In this document: positions 51,715 through 60,411 of the stretch, piece by piece
Layout: each line of letters starts with the position of its first letter
Numbering within the stretch: the first letter of the stretch is position 1
Origin: CAZJBS01 sp964544475
GTDB taxonomy: Bacteria; CLD3; SB21
Reading direction: 5' to 3'
Assembly (NCBI GenBank): GCA_964544475.1
Contig: CAZJBS010000003.1
Location: 196,819-260,818, forward strand
Length of the DNA stretch: 64,000 nucleotides
Made by a program: the position numbers and the translations under genes
Notes under the pieces: generated by a model
The model's input: the letters and a program-made list of their open reading frames with translations, nothing else
What the model was told of the DNA's origin: nothing
The model's database searches: none

Positions 51715-52434
51715 CTATTGCTTGATCCAGTTTGGATAATTCTGTTGTGCGACTTGGTAATAGGAAAAGAAAACAGTGTCTTGACGAATCGGATCTCTAT
51801 TCCCCCTTCCAATTCCCCATTCTAATCCCTTGCAATAGGAATTCCTTATCCCTGAAAAATTCAAATCAAGAAGACCGTCGCCGTTCAAGTCTTCATTCGA
51901 AAAAATCAAATAGCCGTTATTCGCATAGCTCTCACAATCCAGAGAATAGTTGTATACAAAGTCTGAGCTCTCAAACATCACACTAAATTGGCTACCTGCA
52001 AAATTCCAAATCAAGAAGTGACTGAGCCCATTTTTGTTAATTCGGTAACCGCCGATAAAATCAGAACCATCCTCCTTACGCGCTTTCACAAAAGTTATAG
52101 AATCGGCAAACAGAATAGCTTGGTGCATTCCATCCTTGGATTGTATGAAACAAAACTTTTGCCGGGCCATGGCAGGCAAAAAATTGGATTTACTGTTTAA
52201 AGTTTGACCGCGGTATATTTTCACATCGCCTATGTTCTGCAACTTACAATGATACACTGACTCTGACAACGCAAGGTTCGTGCTGTCAAGGTGGCCAAGT
52301 TCTTTTTGTAAAGCAGACAAAATAGGATCAGAAACCCGTCTATCGTAGCGTTGAGCATGACCGCATGAGTTACCGCCTACAACTATAGGAAGCAACCAAA
52401 GAATTGCCATGCCATGACGGAGTAATCTTAACAT
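51715..52434 (-). CDS. T3 putative immunity protein, exported
   Basis: The ATG at 52434 lies one base after the T3 RHS stop and begins a signal peptide directly (MLRLLRHGMAILWLLPIVVG); an upstream ATG at 52455 would overlap RHS by 20 bases. The Cys in GGNSCGHAQ could be lipidated but the lipobox is poor. The mature part of about 210 residues is soluble, with FSNEDLNGDGLLDLNFSG resembling an EF-hand-like calcium loop (DLNGDGLLDL). Periplasmic placement fits protection against a transglycosylase-type toxin. No known immunity family is recognised. Confidence 0.65.
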   Translation of the reverse strand: MLRLLRHGMAILWLLPIVVGGNSCGHAQRYDRRVSDPILSALQKELGHLDSTNLALSESVYHCKLQNIGDVKIYRGQTLNSKSNFLPAMARQKFCFIQSKDGMHQAILFADSITFVKARKEDGSDFIGGYRINKNGLSHFLIWNFAGSQFSVMFESSDFVYNYSLDCESYANNGYLIFSNEDLNGDGLLDLNFSGIRNSYCKGLEWGIGRGNRDPIRQDTVFFSYYQVAQQNYPNWIKQ

Positions 52435-52435
52435 A

Positions 52436-53593
52436 TCATTTGTTAGCGTCATCATACATCCCCATTACTTCTTCCTTATAATTCGGATTTCCGCCGCCGT
52501 TGTATTTCCGGACAGCATGATTCCATGTCCCATTCTTATTGCCCCAATTCATCTTACCCTTGTCGTCGGATGTCATTCCTTTTAAATAAAGCCACTTGAT
52601 GCTCGCTTTAATACTCGCATTCGGAGTCATTGTCTGACTTTGAGTCAATCCGACGCGGGTTTTTTCTGTGGCCCAGTCTCCTGAGTTATTGACTTGCATA
52701 ACGTCGGTTGTGCCCGTGCCAGCGCCTTCTGTGTAAGTTCCGGCTTTCGACTCTTCAAGAGCCATTGCTTTCACTAGAGTAGGATCAAGAGCATTTGGCA
52801 TATCCGCATTTTCAGCAAGGCTGTGAAAATCTGATGGTGTTGGCAAACTTCCGGGATCATTTGCTAGCTGTTGATTGAAAAGAAATGTATTAGCGGCAAT
52901 ATCATAATCATACGTTTGATACTTCGCGTCTTCATAGCCAGGAATTGCTTTTGGCATCGCGGCTTGCATAAACGAACCGTTTACGCCGGAAACTTCGGAA
53001 CTCACCGATCCAGATGTTCCTTCTGCAACGCGCACATACGTTTCAAAACGTTTGTCACTCGCCATTCGATTTATCTCGTTGCCTTGATCATCAAAATAGA
53101 CAACGTCTAGACCATTAGGGTCAACGAACGATATTGGATTGCTAGCAGCGTAATTGTATGGAGTTAATGAAGGATATTTCCCGTTCATTGGATCCACACT
53201 CACCCACCTTGCAATATCCGCGTTGTAATATCTGGCTCCGAAGTAGTCAAGGCCTGATTCCGCATCACGCTCTTTTCCAGTAAACTGCTCTCTTGGTTTA
53301 TTTGCACTTGAGGACGAGCGGGATTCTTTACCGAACGGATAGTAATCCGTCCATGAATCGACGTTGCCGGTTTGGTCGAGCGTTACACGCACAGAACCCA
53401 GATGGTCGGAGATTAACCTCGGTAAGATTGGATTACACCCCGAAAATGGAAAATTTTCGGTACACGCGTTTTTTTCAGGGGCCACTTTCAACGGATTTTT
53501 CCTAAAGGCTTTTTTCGGACGACTGAAGATAAAAAACTTTTGAACGAGATTAAATACCAAAGTTGTATCTCGCCGGCTTGTTGCACTTCGCAC
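52436..53593 (-). CDS. RHS module T3: short core fragment with lytic-transglycosylase-like tip
   Basis: As in T4, RHS core starts at the SDHLGS codons (53411) at the end of the element, and the frame is open to a GTG at 53593 inside it, probably without meaning. Core landmarks are YPFGKESRSS, GLDYFGARYYNAD and ARWVSVDPMNG. After ISFVDPNGLDVVYFD the tip has about 235 residues. Its second half resembles a GH23/SLT lysozyme-like domain: LVKAMALEESKAG with the catalytic Glu, TTDVMQVNNSGDW (the GLMQ-like block), and WNHAVRKYNGGG (the AYNxG block). It should cut the glycan strands of peptidoglycan. An exported putative immunity protein follows one base after the stop. Confidence 0.7.
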   Translation of the reverse strand: MRSATSRRDTTLVFNLVQKFFIFSRPKKAFRKNPLKVAPEKNACTENFPFSGCNPILPRLISDHLGSVRVTLDQTGNVDSWTDYYPFGKESRSSSSANKPREQFTGKERDAESGLDYFGARYYNADIARWVSVDPMNGKYPSLTPYNYAASNPISFVDPNGLDVVYFDDQGNEINRMASDKRFETYVRVAEGTSGSVSSEVSGVNGSFMQAAMPKAIPGYEDAKYQTYDYDIAANTFLFNQQLANDPGSLPTPSDFHSLAENADMPNALDPTLVKAMALEESKAGTYTEGAGTGTTDVMQVNNSGDWATEKTRVGLTQSQTMTPNASIKASIKWLYLKGMTSDDKGKMNWGNKNGTWNHAVRKYNGGGNPNYKEEVMGMYDDANK

Positions 53594-53968
53594 GGCTCAA
53601 TCAAGATGAGCGCACTGCTCCGTTTCACTTCGCAAGGCGCGAGTCTGGCCGGCCAACCAGTTGTATGCGGCAGCTTAGGCTTGCGCTCGCTATATTCTGT
53701 TTGCTGTCCCTTTTGTTCATGCGCTCGCTCCAGCCTTGCCGCATCTTACAACGATTGAACGTCGCTTGTTCGCTCCATTTTTTCTTTGCGGCACCAGCCG
53801 CCGCTTTTGCGCTCTGCTTCCTTCGCATCCGCTCAGATTCGCCTTCGCGTTCAGGTTTCCAAGTTGTTGCGCGGCTGCGGCCGTGATCTGTTGCCTTGCC
53901 GCGCTTTTTACTTTTGCCTCCGGCGGCCCCCACAGAGGAACCCCCAGCCCCTGGACTACGATATGTTT
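53414..53968. other. Non-coding left end of element copy 2
   Basis: Same content as in copy 1: hairpin at 53440-53460, inverted CGCATACAACTG at 53658-53669 and subterminal inverted repeat at 53795-53899. No gene is supported. Confidence 0.6.
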
Positions 53969-54964
53969 TTATTCCGTGCTCTTTTTGCGGCTCTTGCCTT
54001 TGAATGGACTTGTGTACCACTTGGTCACCGGCTGAAAAGATAAATTCTTCCCGACGTTGTCGGGATGCGCCTGCTCGCGCGGATGTGCGGTCTTGAGCGT
54101 CTTTTTAAGATCGCTTACGTCAAGATGCGTGTAAATCTCCGTCGTGCGCGCGGAGTTATGGCCAAGCAGTTCCTGAATGTACCTTACATCGGCTCCGGCT
54201 TTGAGCATGTGCGTCGCACACGCGTGACGGAAGGTGTGCGGTGAGATTTTTTTCTTGAAGCGGCCGAGCTTGCGGTATTTCATAAAAATCTGGTTAATAA
54301 ACTGTACTTCCATCCGCTCGCCGTACAAGTAGCTCACGAAAAGAGATTGTTCATGAGGTTTTGCACGGACAAGCCGTACCTCCTGCAAGTATTCCTTGAT
54401 CCAGTAAACCGCATTCTCTCCGATCGGCACCACGCGCTCTTTATTGCCTTTGCCGATCACGCGAAGGGTTCCATTCTTTTCGTTAAAATCATACAGATCG
54501 AGGCGCACGAGTTCCTCACGGCGGATCCCGCTGGAGTAAAATGTTTCCAGGACCGCCCGGTCCCGGATTCCAAAAAGAGCGCTCACGTCCGGAAGCGATA
54601 AAAACTTTTTGATCTCTTCTTCCGTGAGGACGTCCTGCGGTAAGTATTTTTCTTGCTTGGGCTGCCAGACGATGAGTGACAGGTCGTAGAAGATCACGTC
54701 CTGGCTGTACAAAAAACGAAAGAATGACCGGGTCGTGCCGTACGCGTGGGCTTTGGTGTTTGTCTTCCAGGATTTTTTTTCGACTTCGATCTGATACCGC
54801 AGAATGTGATCCGGCGTGATGTCTTGAACTCTTAGGGCGTTTTCTTTCTTCAGGAACTCGAAGAAGTAATCCAGATACCAGACACGGTAATTGATCGTAC
54901 GCTCCGTGATGCCGGTTTGCTCGAGGCCCTGCACGTATTCGTTTTTTGCCTCGTTAAATGTCAT
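53969..54964 (-). CDS. Tyrosine recombinase 2 of element copy 2
   Basis: 331 residues, same protein as at 45555-46550, with the full R-HxxR-H-Y set (Arg148, His243, Arg246, His269, Tyr278). It overlaps recombinase 1 by 11 bases. Having two intact copies in the same cell removes selection on either one, yet neither shows a change, which points to a very recent duplication or to ongoing conversion. Confidence 0.92.
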   Translation of the reverse strand: MTFNEAKNEYVQGLEQTGITERTINYRVWYLDYFFEFLKKENALRVQDITPDHILRYQIEVEKKSWKTNTKAHAYGTTRSFFRFLYSQDVIFYDLSLIVWQPKQEKYLPQDVLTEEEIKKFLSLPDVSALFGIRDRAVLETFYSSGIRREELVRLDLYDFNEKNGTLRVIGKGNKERVVPIGENAVYWIKEYLQEVRLVRAKPHEQSLFVSYLYGERMEVQFINQIFMKYRKLGRFKKKISPHTFRHACATHMLKAGADVRYIQELLGHNSARTTEIYTHLDVSDLKKTLKTAHPREQAHPDNVGKNLSFQPVTKWYTSPFKGKSRKKSTE

Positions 54965-55883
54965 CGAACTTCTCCCGCGGATGATATTTTTCGTGAACTT
55001 CTTTCAAGTCCATGATCCCGACGCGTGTGTAAATCTGCGTCGAGGCAATGGAGTCGTGACCTAAGATCGTCTGGATGTAACGAATGTCCGCGCCGCCTTG
55101 TAAAAGGTGCGTCGCGCAAGTATGTCTGAACGTGTGCGGCGTGATGCGTTTCTCGATGCCGGCTTTTTTTACATACACGCGTATCATCAAGAGCACGGCC
55201 GTAATATCCATCCGCCGGCCGGTCTTGCTTAAGATCAAAGCTTGTTCTTGTTCGCTGCGTACGAGTTTCGGACGCACGGCCGTAAGATATTCTTTGACGA
55301 ACTGCGAAGCGATTTCACCAAGCGGCACGATGCGCTCTTTGTTACCTTTCCCGTGACGGATACGCACTTCCTGATTTTCAAAGTCCACGTCATAGATATC
55401 GATGCCGCAAAGCTCGCTATTGCGCACGCCGGTGGAATAAAGTATTTCCATGATCGTGCGGTTACGAAAGCCGTGTATCTCCGTCAGGTCCGGCGCCTCG
55501 AGAAGTTTTTTAATTTCTTCGACCGTCATCACGTCGGGAAGTGAGTTCGGTTTCTTCGGAAGCACAAGGCCGGCCGTCGGATCGAAAATAATTTTGTCGG
55601 TCGATCTCAGGAACTCAAAAAAGTTTTTCACCGTCACCAGCGCATTATGCTGGGTGTAGATCGCCAGCGGTTTCTCGTCGAACTTGTTCTTGGCGTAGTA
55701 CAGATTCGTTTGGTAGTTGTGAATGACTCTGGGCGTAATGGCTTCGATGCCGCCGATGTTCTCGCTCTCAAGGTATCTTAAAAAACGTATGAGATGGATT
55801 CGGTAGCACTTCCTGGTCGAGAGCGAAAAGCCTTTGACTTTCAGGTACTCGTAGAACTGTTCGGCTAAAATTTCAAGCTTCAT
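54954..55883 (-). CDS. Tyrosine recombinase 1 of element copy 2
   Basis: 309 residues, same protein as at 46540-47469, active-site residues Arg154, His250, Arg253, His276 and Tyr285 all kept. The start is coupled by ATGA to the 26-codon leader at 55880-55960. Confidence 0.92.
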   Translation of the reverse strand: MKLEILAEQFYEYLKVKGFSLSTRKCYRIHLIRFLRYLESENIGGIEAITPRVIHNYQTNLYYAKNKFDEKPLAIYTQHNALVTVKNFFEFLRSTDKIIFDPTAGLVLPKKPNSLPDVMTVEEIKKLLEAPDLTEIHGFRNRTIMEILYSTGVRNSELCGIDIYDVDFENQEVRIRHGKGNKERIVPLGEIASQFVKEYLTAVRPKLVRSEQEQALILSKTGRRMDITAVLLMIRVYVKKAGIEKRITPHTFRHTCATHLLQGGADIRYIQTILGHDSIASTQIYTRVGIMDLKEVHEKYHPREKFDDI

Positions 55884-55960
55884 GTTCGATTCCTTTCCGC
55901 CACTTCCCGCCTTGTGGCGGGACAGGCTCCAAATTGTTCGGCTAAGACTTCGAGCGTCAT
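55880..55960 (-). CDS. 26-codon leader of the recombinase pair, copy 2
   Basis: Same as 47466-47546: starts MTLEVLAEQF after an AGGGAG ribosome site and ends in a TGA that overlaps the recombinase 1 start. Confidence 0.6.
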   Translation of the reverse strand: MTLEVLAEQFGACPATRREVAERNRT

Positions 55961-55997
55961 AAACGTAATTCTCCCTAATATGTATTTTTCAAAAAGC

Positions 55998-56135
55998 TAC
56001 AACTGACAAGTAAGTGATTGATTGAAAAAGGATTAGATCAAAAACGGCGGGCAACAACTGGCCAATAACTGGGCTACAACTGCCCAACATCTGGCTTTTT
56101 TCAAGCTACAACTGAAAGAAAAAATGCAACAACTG
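55998..56135 (+). repeat. Iteron-like CAACTG cluster, copy 2
   Basis: Same six hexamers as in 47584-47721; the CTACAACTG forms stand at 55997, 56074 and 56106. Confidence 0.65.
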
Positions 56136-56147
56136 GCATTCGGAGCG

Positions 56148-58751
56148 TCATTTCTTGCCGTTTCGACGCTTCTTGAGTTCTTCCACGTCGATCAAGCCGC
56201 TGACAAATTTCTGGCCATCTTCGCCCTGGCCATCCCAAAGAAGCCCGTACAAAAACCGGTTATGCTCACCGTTCTTCATGAGTAAATATTCCTGATCGAC
56301 GAGCTGGCGGATGTGCTCTTGCACTTGAAAGATGCTCCAACCGCAGTGCTCGCGGATGTCCCGGCGTGTGAAGGTGACTTCCTCCGGTTTTCTTGTGCTG
56401 AGCCCCGTCGAAGCATTTTTCTGTTCCTTTGCGAGTGTGTCCACCATTGCCTTGATCGATTTGAGTAAATTTCTCGTGTGCGGCGAAAGTTCATCGAGCG
56501 AGCGGCCAAGCACTTCTGCCGCGAGTTTGTTGGCCAGCGCGATGTCATCGATCGTGACTTCGATGTAATCCACTTCACCCGATGCCGTTTGGATTTTCTT
56601 CACCTCGCGCTGGTATTGATGAAGGAATGCAATCGTCTCGATCAAAGTGAGATATTTATTCTGCTCGCGGCGCATGAGGAGTTTGTCTTCCGGATACGTC
56701 AGGTCTTTGAAAAACGGATTGATGACGAAAATATCTTTTCTCAGCAGCCGCTGGGCATTCTTGTGTTTGCGAAAGACCCCTTCTTCCGAGCGGCTCCGCA
56801 GAAGCCCCTCCAGGCTCTGCCGTTCGCGCTGCTTCTGCAAAATGCGTTTCGTCTGCTCGCGTGACTCGTCGATCGTGAGTATGACAAAACGGTTGCGTGT
56901 CTCGAAGTCCAAAGCTTCCGGGTTCGTGGTGGTAATGATGATGACGACCGGTCCTTCGACGTGGTATTCTTCCGTGCGTTTGATGCCGGTCTTGGGATCG
57001 GTGGTGGTAACGGCGACGGTTAAGTATTGATCGCTTTGTAAAGTCCTGATCGAGTAGATCGCATCTTCCGCGCCTTTTTCTTCGGCGATGGAGAGTACGG
57101 AGTATTTTAAATTCCCGTCCTGCTGGTAAAACAGCGATTGGCCAGAGATGCGCGTATATTTGTGCAGGGATTCATCCGGGACGAACTTGCCGATCATGTC
57201 CTGCAGCTGACTCTTGCCCGCACCGGAGCGGCTGACGATCAGAACGCCCAGGGGATATTTTAAAAACCGGCTCGTCTGTGCCAGGTAACCAAAGAGCCGC
57301 GAGGTTTCTTCGCCGATGTAACCGCAGAGATCAAAATCTTTTTGAATGAGATCGATCAAGTCTTTCGACTGAAGAAAAGTAAGAGCTTCCGTTCGTTCCT
57401 GGTCGGTCATTTCATTGGAGGTTTCTTTCTCATCGCCGCGAATGAGCTCCAGCCGCTTATTTTCGAGCACGTCAATCAAGGCGTACAGTTCCTGCGTGAT
57501 CTCCGATTGCTCCACGCCAAAACGTTCGGATGCGATTTGTACGAACCGTTCACGCGCACGATCGAGATACAGATCGAGCGTGTCGATGTGGAACTTTGAC
57601 GAATCGGCATTCATGGAGACTTTGAGATTTATTTTGAGTTTGGATAACCCGACCAGATTCATATCGAGCACACGGTAGGTGTGATTGTCGAATGAAAAAA
57701 TGTAACCGCTTGCCCCTGTGGGGCCTTCAATCACGGCTTCTTTCGGCCCGGATTTCTTTTCGTCTTTACGCTCAGACGCTTCGAGAAGCGCACTGAATGC
57801 CGCGCCGTCATGCTTTGCAAAAAATTCGTTCACGTCCATATCTTTGGGCATTTGAACGGCCGTAACAGTTGCGCCTGTCGATTTAAGTTTTTCGGCTAAG
57901 ATCGGCGCGGCCGCACGTCCCGCATCGTCTCCGTCTAAACATAAAGTCAGCTGCATAACTCGCTCTTGTTTGATGAAGGTGAGATGATCTTCCGTGAGTC
58001 CATTCACGCCGTAGATCGGAAGTACATTCGTGTATCCGGCTTCGTGAAGCGTCAGCGCATCGATGATGCCTTCGGTTAGAATAAGGCTGGACGCGCCTTT
58101 GGGAGGATAGAATAAACCGCGTTGTTCGCCAGCTAAAAACTTGTGTTCTTTTTTCGTGACGTGCCGGCCGTAAAGGTTCACGATCTGACCATTTGAATCG
58201 ACCAGAGGAAAAACAACGCACTCGTGGAAAAATTCTTTGCCATTGCTGAGTACCCCGATCTCGGTCAATTCTTTTTTCAGCTGAGAAGATAAAGTCTTGA
58301 GCATCGAGCCATTGCAAAACCCGAATCGAAAGCGCTTGAACAGCGCAGGCGATTTTATCCCGCGCGACTTGAGATACTGGTACCCGCGCGCGTCGCTCTC
58401 GTAGGTACGCGCGTAAAATTCAAACACGCGCGATAAAAGTTGCAGTCGAGAAGCTCCGCTATTCCGATCACTCGCCGGAACAGCGGCCCCACTTAACTTC
58501 CCGACTGCTTCATTGAAACTGATCTTATCCAGTTCCTGCACGAACGTGATCACATCGCCGCCCTTATTACAGCCAAAGCATTTCCAAAGCTGTTTTTCAG
58601 GACTGACCGAAAAGGACGGCGTGTGATCCTCGTGCAACGGACAGAGACCCAGGAACTCTTTGCCGGATTTTTTTAATTGAATGCCGCGGGATTGGATGTA
58701 CTGGACTAAATCGATAGACGCTTTGAGTTCTGCAATGGATTTTTGATCCAT
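56148..58751 (-). CDS. Primase-ATPase of element copy 2
   Basis: 867 residues, same protein as at 47734-50337: CHC2 finger (Cys37, His40, Cys58, Cys61), TOPRIM motifs near 224 and 273, P-loop SRSGAGKS near 512, winged-helix-like end, and the palindrome-derived ASTGLST codons near 780. No difference from copy 1 was noticed. Confidence 0.88.
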   Translation of the reverse strand: MDQKSIAELKASIDLVQYIQSRGIQLKKSGKEFLGLCPLHEDHTPSFSVSPEKQLWKCFGCNKGGDVITFVQELDKISFNEAVGKLSGAAVPASDRNSGASRLQLLSRVFEFYARTYESDARGYQYLKSRGIKSPALFKRFRFGFCNGSMLKTLSSQLKKELTEIGVLSNGKEFFHECVVFPLVDSNGQIVNLYGRHVTKKEHKFLAGEQRGLFYPPKGASSLILTEGIIDALTLHEAGYTNVLPIYGVNGLTEDHLTFIKQERVMQLTLCLDGDDAGRAAAPILAEKLKSTGATVTAVQMPKDMDVNEFFAKHDGAAFSALLEASERKDEKKSGPKEAVIEGPTGASGYIFSFDNHTYRVLDMNLVGLSKLKINLKVSMNADSSKFHIDTLDLYLDRARERFVQIASERFGVEQSEITQELYALIDVLENKRLELIRGDEKETSNEMTDQERTEALTFLQSKDLIDLIQKDFDLCGYIGEETSRLFGYLAQTSRFLKYPLGVLIVSRSGAGKSQLQDMIGKFVPDESLHKYTRISGQSLFYQQDGNLKYSVLSIAEEKGAEDAIYSIRTLQSDQYLTVAVTTTDPKTGIKRTEEYHVEGPVVIIITTTNPEALDFETRNRFVILTIDESREQTKRILQKQRERQSLEGLLRSRSEEGVFRKHKNAQRLLRKDIFVINPFFKDLTYPEDKLLMRREQNKYLTLIETIAFLHQYQREVKKIQTASGEVDYIEVTIDDIALANKLAAEVLGRSLDELSPHTRNLLKSIKAMVDTLAKEQKNASTGLSTRKPEEVTFTRRDIREHCGWSIFQVQEHIRQLVDQEYLLMKNGEHNRFLYGLLWDGQGEDGQKFVSGLIDVEELKKRRNGKK

Positions 58752-58807
58752 TTTTCCTTAAACTCCTCACAAGACACAAAGGCCTCGTGCTTTTGTTGTT
58801 GGTTTTG

Positions 58808-58841
58808 GGCTATCAGTTAGCTTCGCAGGCGGCTGATAGCC
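58808..58841. promoter_or_regulatory. Palindrome between primase and regulator genes, copy 2
   Basis: GGCTATCAG/CTGATAGCC inverted repeat, as at 50394-50427. Confidence 0.5.
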
Positions 58842-58941
58842 TAATTTTTTTGAAAAAAGTTAATATTACTAAGTTACACTACATTATAACTAAACTGATA
58901 GATATTGTCAACCCCTTTCTACTGAACAAAATAGAAACCGC

Positions 58942-58970
58942 TTGAAAAGCGCTGATCTTTTCCGTATCAT
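58942..58970 (+). promoter_or_regulatory. Promoter of the XRE gene, copy 2
   Basis: TTGAAA-17-TATCAT, with the ATG seven bases after the -10 box, as in copy 1. Confidence 0.6.
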
Positions 58971-58976
58971 AATGTC

Positions 58977-59345
58977 ATGAAGAAAAAGAGCTCAAACACT
59001 CTCGGTCAACGCATCCGCCAGCTGCGCAAGTTGCGCGATTGGTCACAAGATGACTTAGGCAAAAAAATCGATATTCACTGGCAAACGCTCGCTCGATACG
59101 AAAAGGGTTTTGTGATCCCAACAGCCGACATTCTGCAGAAGATGGCTGAAGTCTTTGGAGTAACGGCCGATTTTCTCCTGTTTGGAGAGAATGAAGGTGG
59201 TGCAGCCAAAATCAAAAATAAAGATCTCTTGAAGCGCGTCGAACAGCTTGATAAAATCAATCCAGACGATATCAAAGACCTATTGGGTGTAATGGACGTC
59301 TACATCCAGAACAAAGCCGCCAAAGAGCTTCTGGCGGCCTCCTAA
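58977..59345 (+). CDS. XRE-family transcriptional regulator of element copy 2
   Basis: 122 residues, same protein as at 50563-50931, with the helix-turn-helix in residues about 10-65. With two copies the cell would make this putative repressor from two loci, which would keep both elements silent together if it is autoregulatory; this is inference. Confidence 0.88.
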   Translation: MKKKSSNTLGQRIRQLRKLRDWSQDDLGKKIDIHWQTLARYEKGFVIPTADILQKMAEVFGVTADFLLFGENEGGAAKIKNKDLLKRVEQLDKINPDDIKDLLGVMDVYIQNKAAKELLAAS

Positions 59346-59373
59346 TCGCTTCTTAATCGATTTTACAAGCACG

Positions 59374-59403
59374 CCCGGACACTGAATCCGGGTTTTTTGT
59401 TTT
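59374..59403 (+). terminator. Intrinsic terminator after the XRE gene, copy 2
   Basis: CCCGGA/TCCGGG stem with T run, as at 50960-50989. Confidence 0.8.
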
Positions 59404-60084
59404 CCTTCCACCACACGACCCGCGTCAGCAACTTCCTCTGTCCGTGATCGATGACGGCTCTACCGCAATCAATACCACTACACGCGATCGATGCCCCAAA
59501 CGTCCAAGTTTCTCTGAATGCGATTCAACGCCTCACTCCCTCCATGTCAGCCAAAGAATAGAACCACCACTCCAGCCACGAAGCAGTGTGCGATAGCCTA
59601 CAAGAGCCACGAAGAACGACACCAACTGAAAAAAAATGCGCCAAGGCAACAGACCACGGCCGCAGGCGCGTTCAATTCGGAAACCTGATCCCGAAGGCGG
59701 ATGGGAGCGGATGCGACCGAAGCAGAGGGCCAAAGCGGCCTTAGCGGTGGACGCCTGTTTTTCTCAACTCACACGAATCAACGTACAGAACACGAATGAA
59801 TCACAAAACCGGATTCTATGCACTCAAGCGAGCACGGCGGGGCGATAGAACCGAGGGAGTGCGAGCAGCCTGTCCGCCTCTGGCGGAACTCCGGCGGACA
59901 GAGCCGAGCGACGAGGCAAGGGACGAGGAGCTAAGGCCAGCGTGGGACGCATACAACTACGGCGCGCCGGTATCCCTCTCGCGCGAGAGATTCAATGTGA
60001 TGCAAAGCGTAGCGGGCAGAGCAAAAAAATTCCCGCAGTCGGGCGAATGCGCGCTGCGGGAACAAATATTTTTGTTTTAATGAA
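59404..60084. other. Non-coding right end of element copy 2 and border to T2
   Basis: Holds the right subterminal inverted repeat (59641-59742), the CGCATACAACT site (59948-59958), a TCTCGCGCGAGA palindrome and the T2 terminator (60023-60062). Compared with copy 1 the GAGCGC hairpin is cleanly absent after CGGCGCGCCGGTAT. No gene is supported. Confidence 0.65.
60023..60062 (-). terminator. Intrinsic terminator of the T2 immunity gene
   Basis: On the minus strand TTCCCGCAG and CTGCGGGAA form the stem, followed by seven T, 23 bases after the T2 immunity stop. Confidence 0.8.
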
Positions 60085-60411
60085 TTATTCCGTTTTGTGT
60101 TCTAAGCTCTTATGTACTAATTCCGGGAGAGAGGCACGTTTCAGCCACTCTTGATTCTCTCCCAAAGCTTGGAAAAAATCTACTAAAGCCCTGTGCAGTT
60201 CGACTTGATGGGTCGGTTCTGAAAAACTCGGCTCAATTATAATCGAACCGTTGGCCTGGGGCAATGTAGTTAGAGCACGCCCCTCGGAATCAACGATAAG
60301 ACAGTTACCGGTTAACAAATCTGTCGCTTCGATATAACGTTCCGCCTTTTCCTTACTTTCAAAAATTAGCACATCGTTGGGCTCCGAAATGTCGAATATC
60401 GGCGTCTTCAT
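60085..60411 (-). CDS. T2 putative immunity protein, small cytoplasmic
   Basis: A 108-residue protein starting MKTPIFDISEPNDVLIF. The ATG at 60411 shares a base with the RHS stop (TGATG), which decides it over the ATG at 60429 that would overlap by 19 bases. There is no signal peptide or membrane helix. The sequence (FESKEKAERYIEATDLL, CLIVDSEGRALTTLP) has the alpha/beta look of small immunity proteins but I know no family name for it. A cytoplasmic protector suggests that the T2 tip acts in the cytoplasm. Confidence 0.65.
   Translation of the reverse strand: MKTPIFDISEPNDVLIFESKEKAERYIEATDLLTGNCLIVDSEGRALTTLPQANGSIIIEPSFSEPTHQVELHRALVDFFQALGENQEWLKRASLPELVHKSLEHKTE

Larger units (their letters stand above)
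53406..59973 (-). mobile_element. Dual-recombinase/primase element, copy 2
   Basis: Second copy of the element at 44992-51559, with the same gene order and no difference noticed in any of the four products. It joins the T3 RHS core at the same base as copy 1 joins T4. To the right it ends next to CTCTCGCGCGAGAGATTCAA and the T2 terminator. The unit from one copy to the next is 8,414 bases and includes exactly one tip-immunity pair (T3). Confidence 0.85.
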
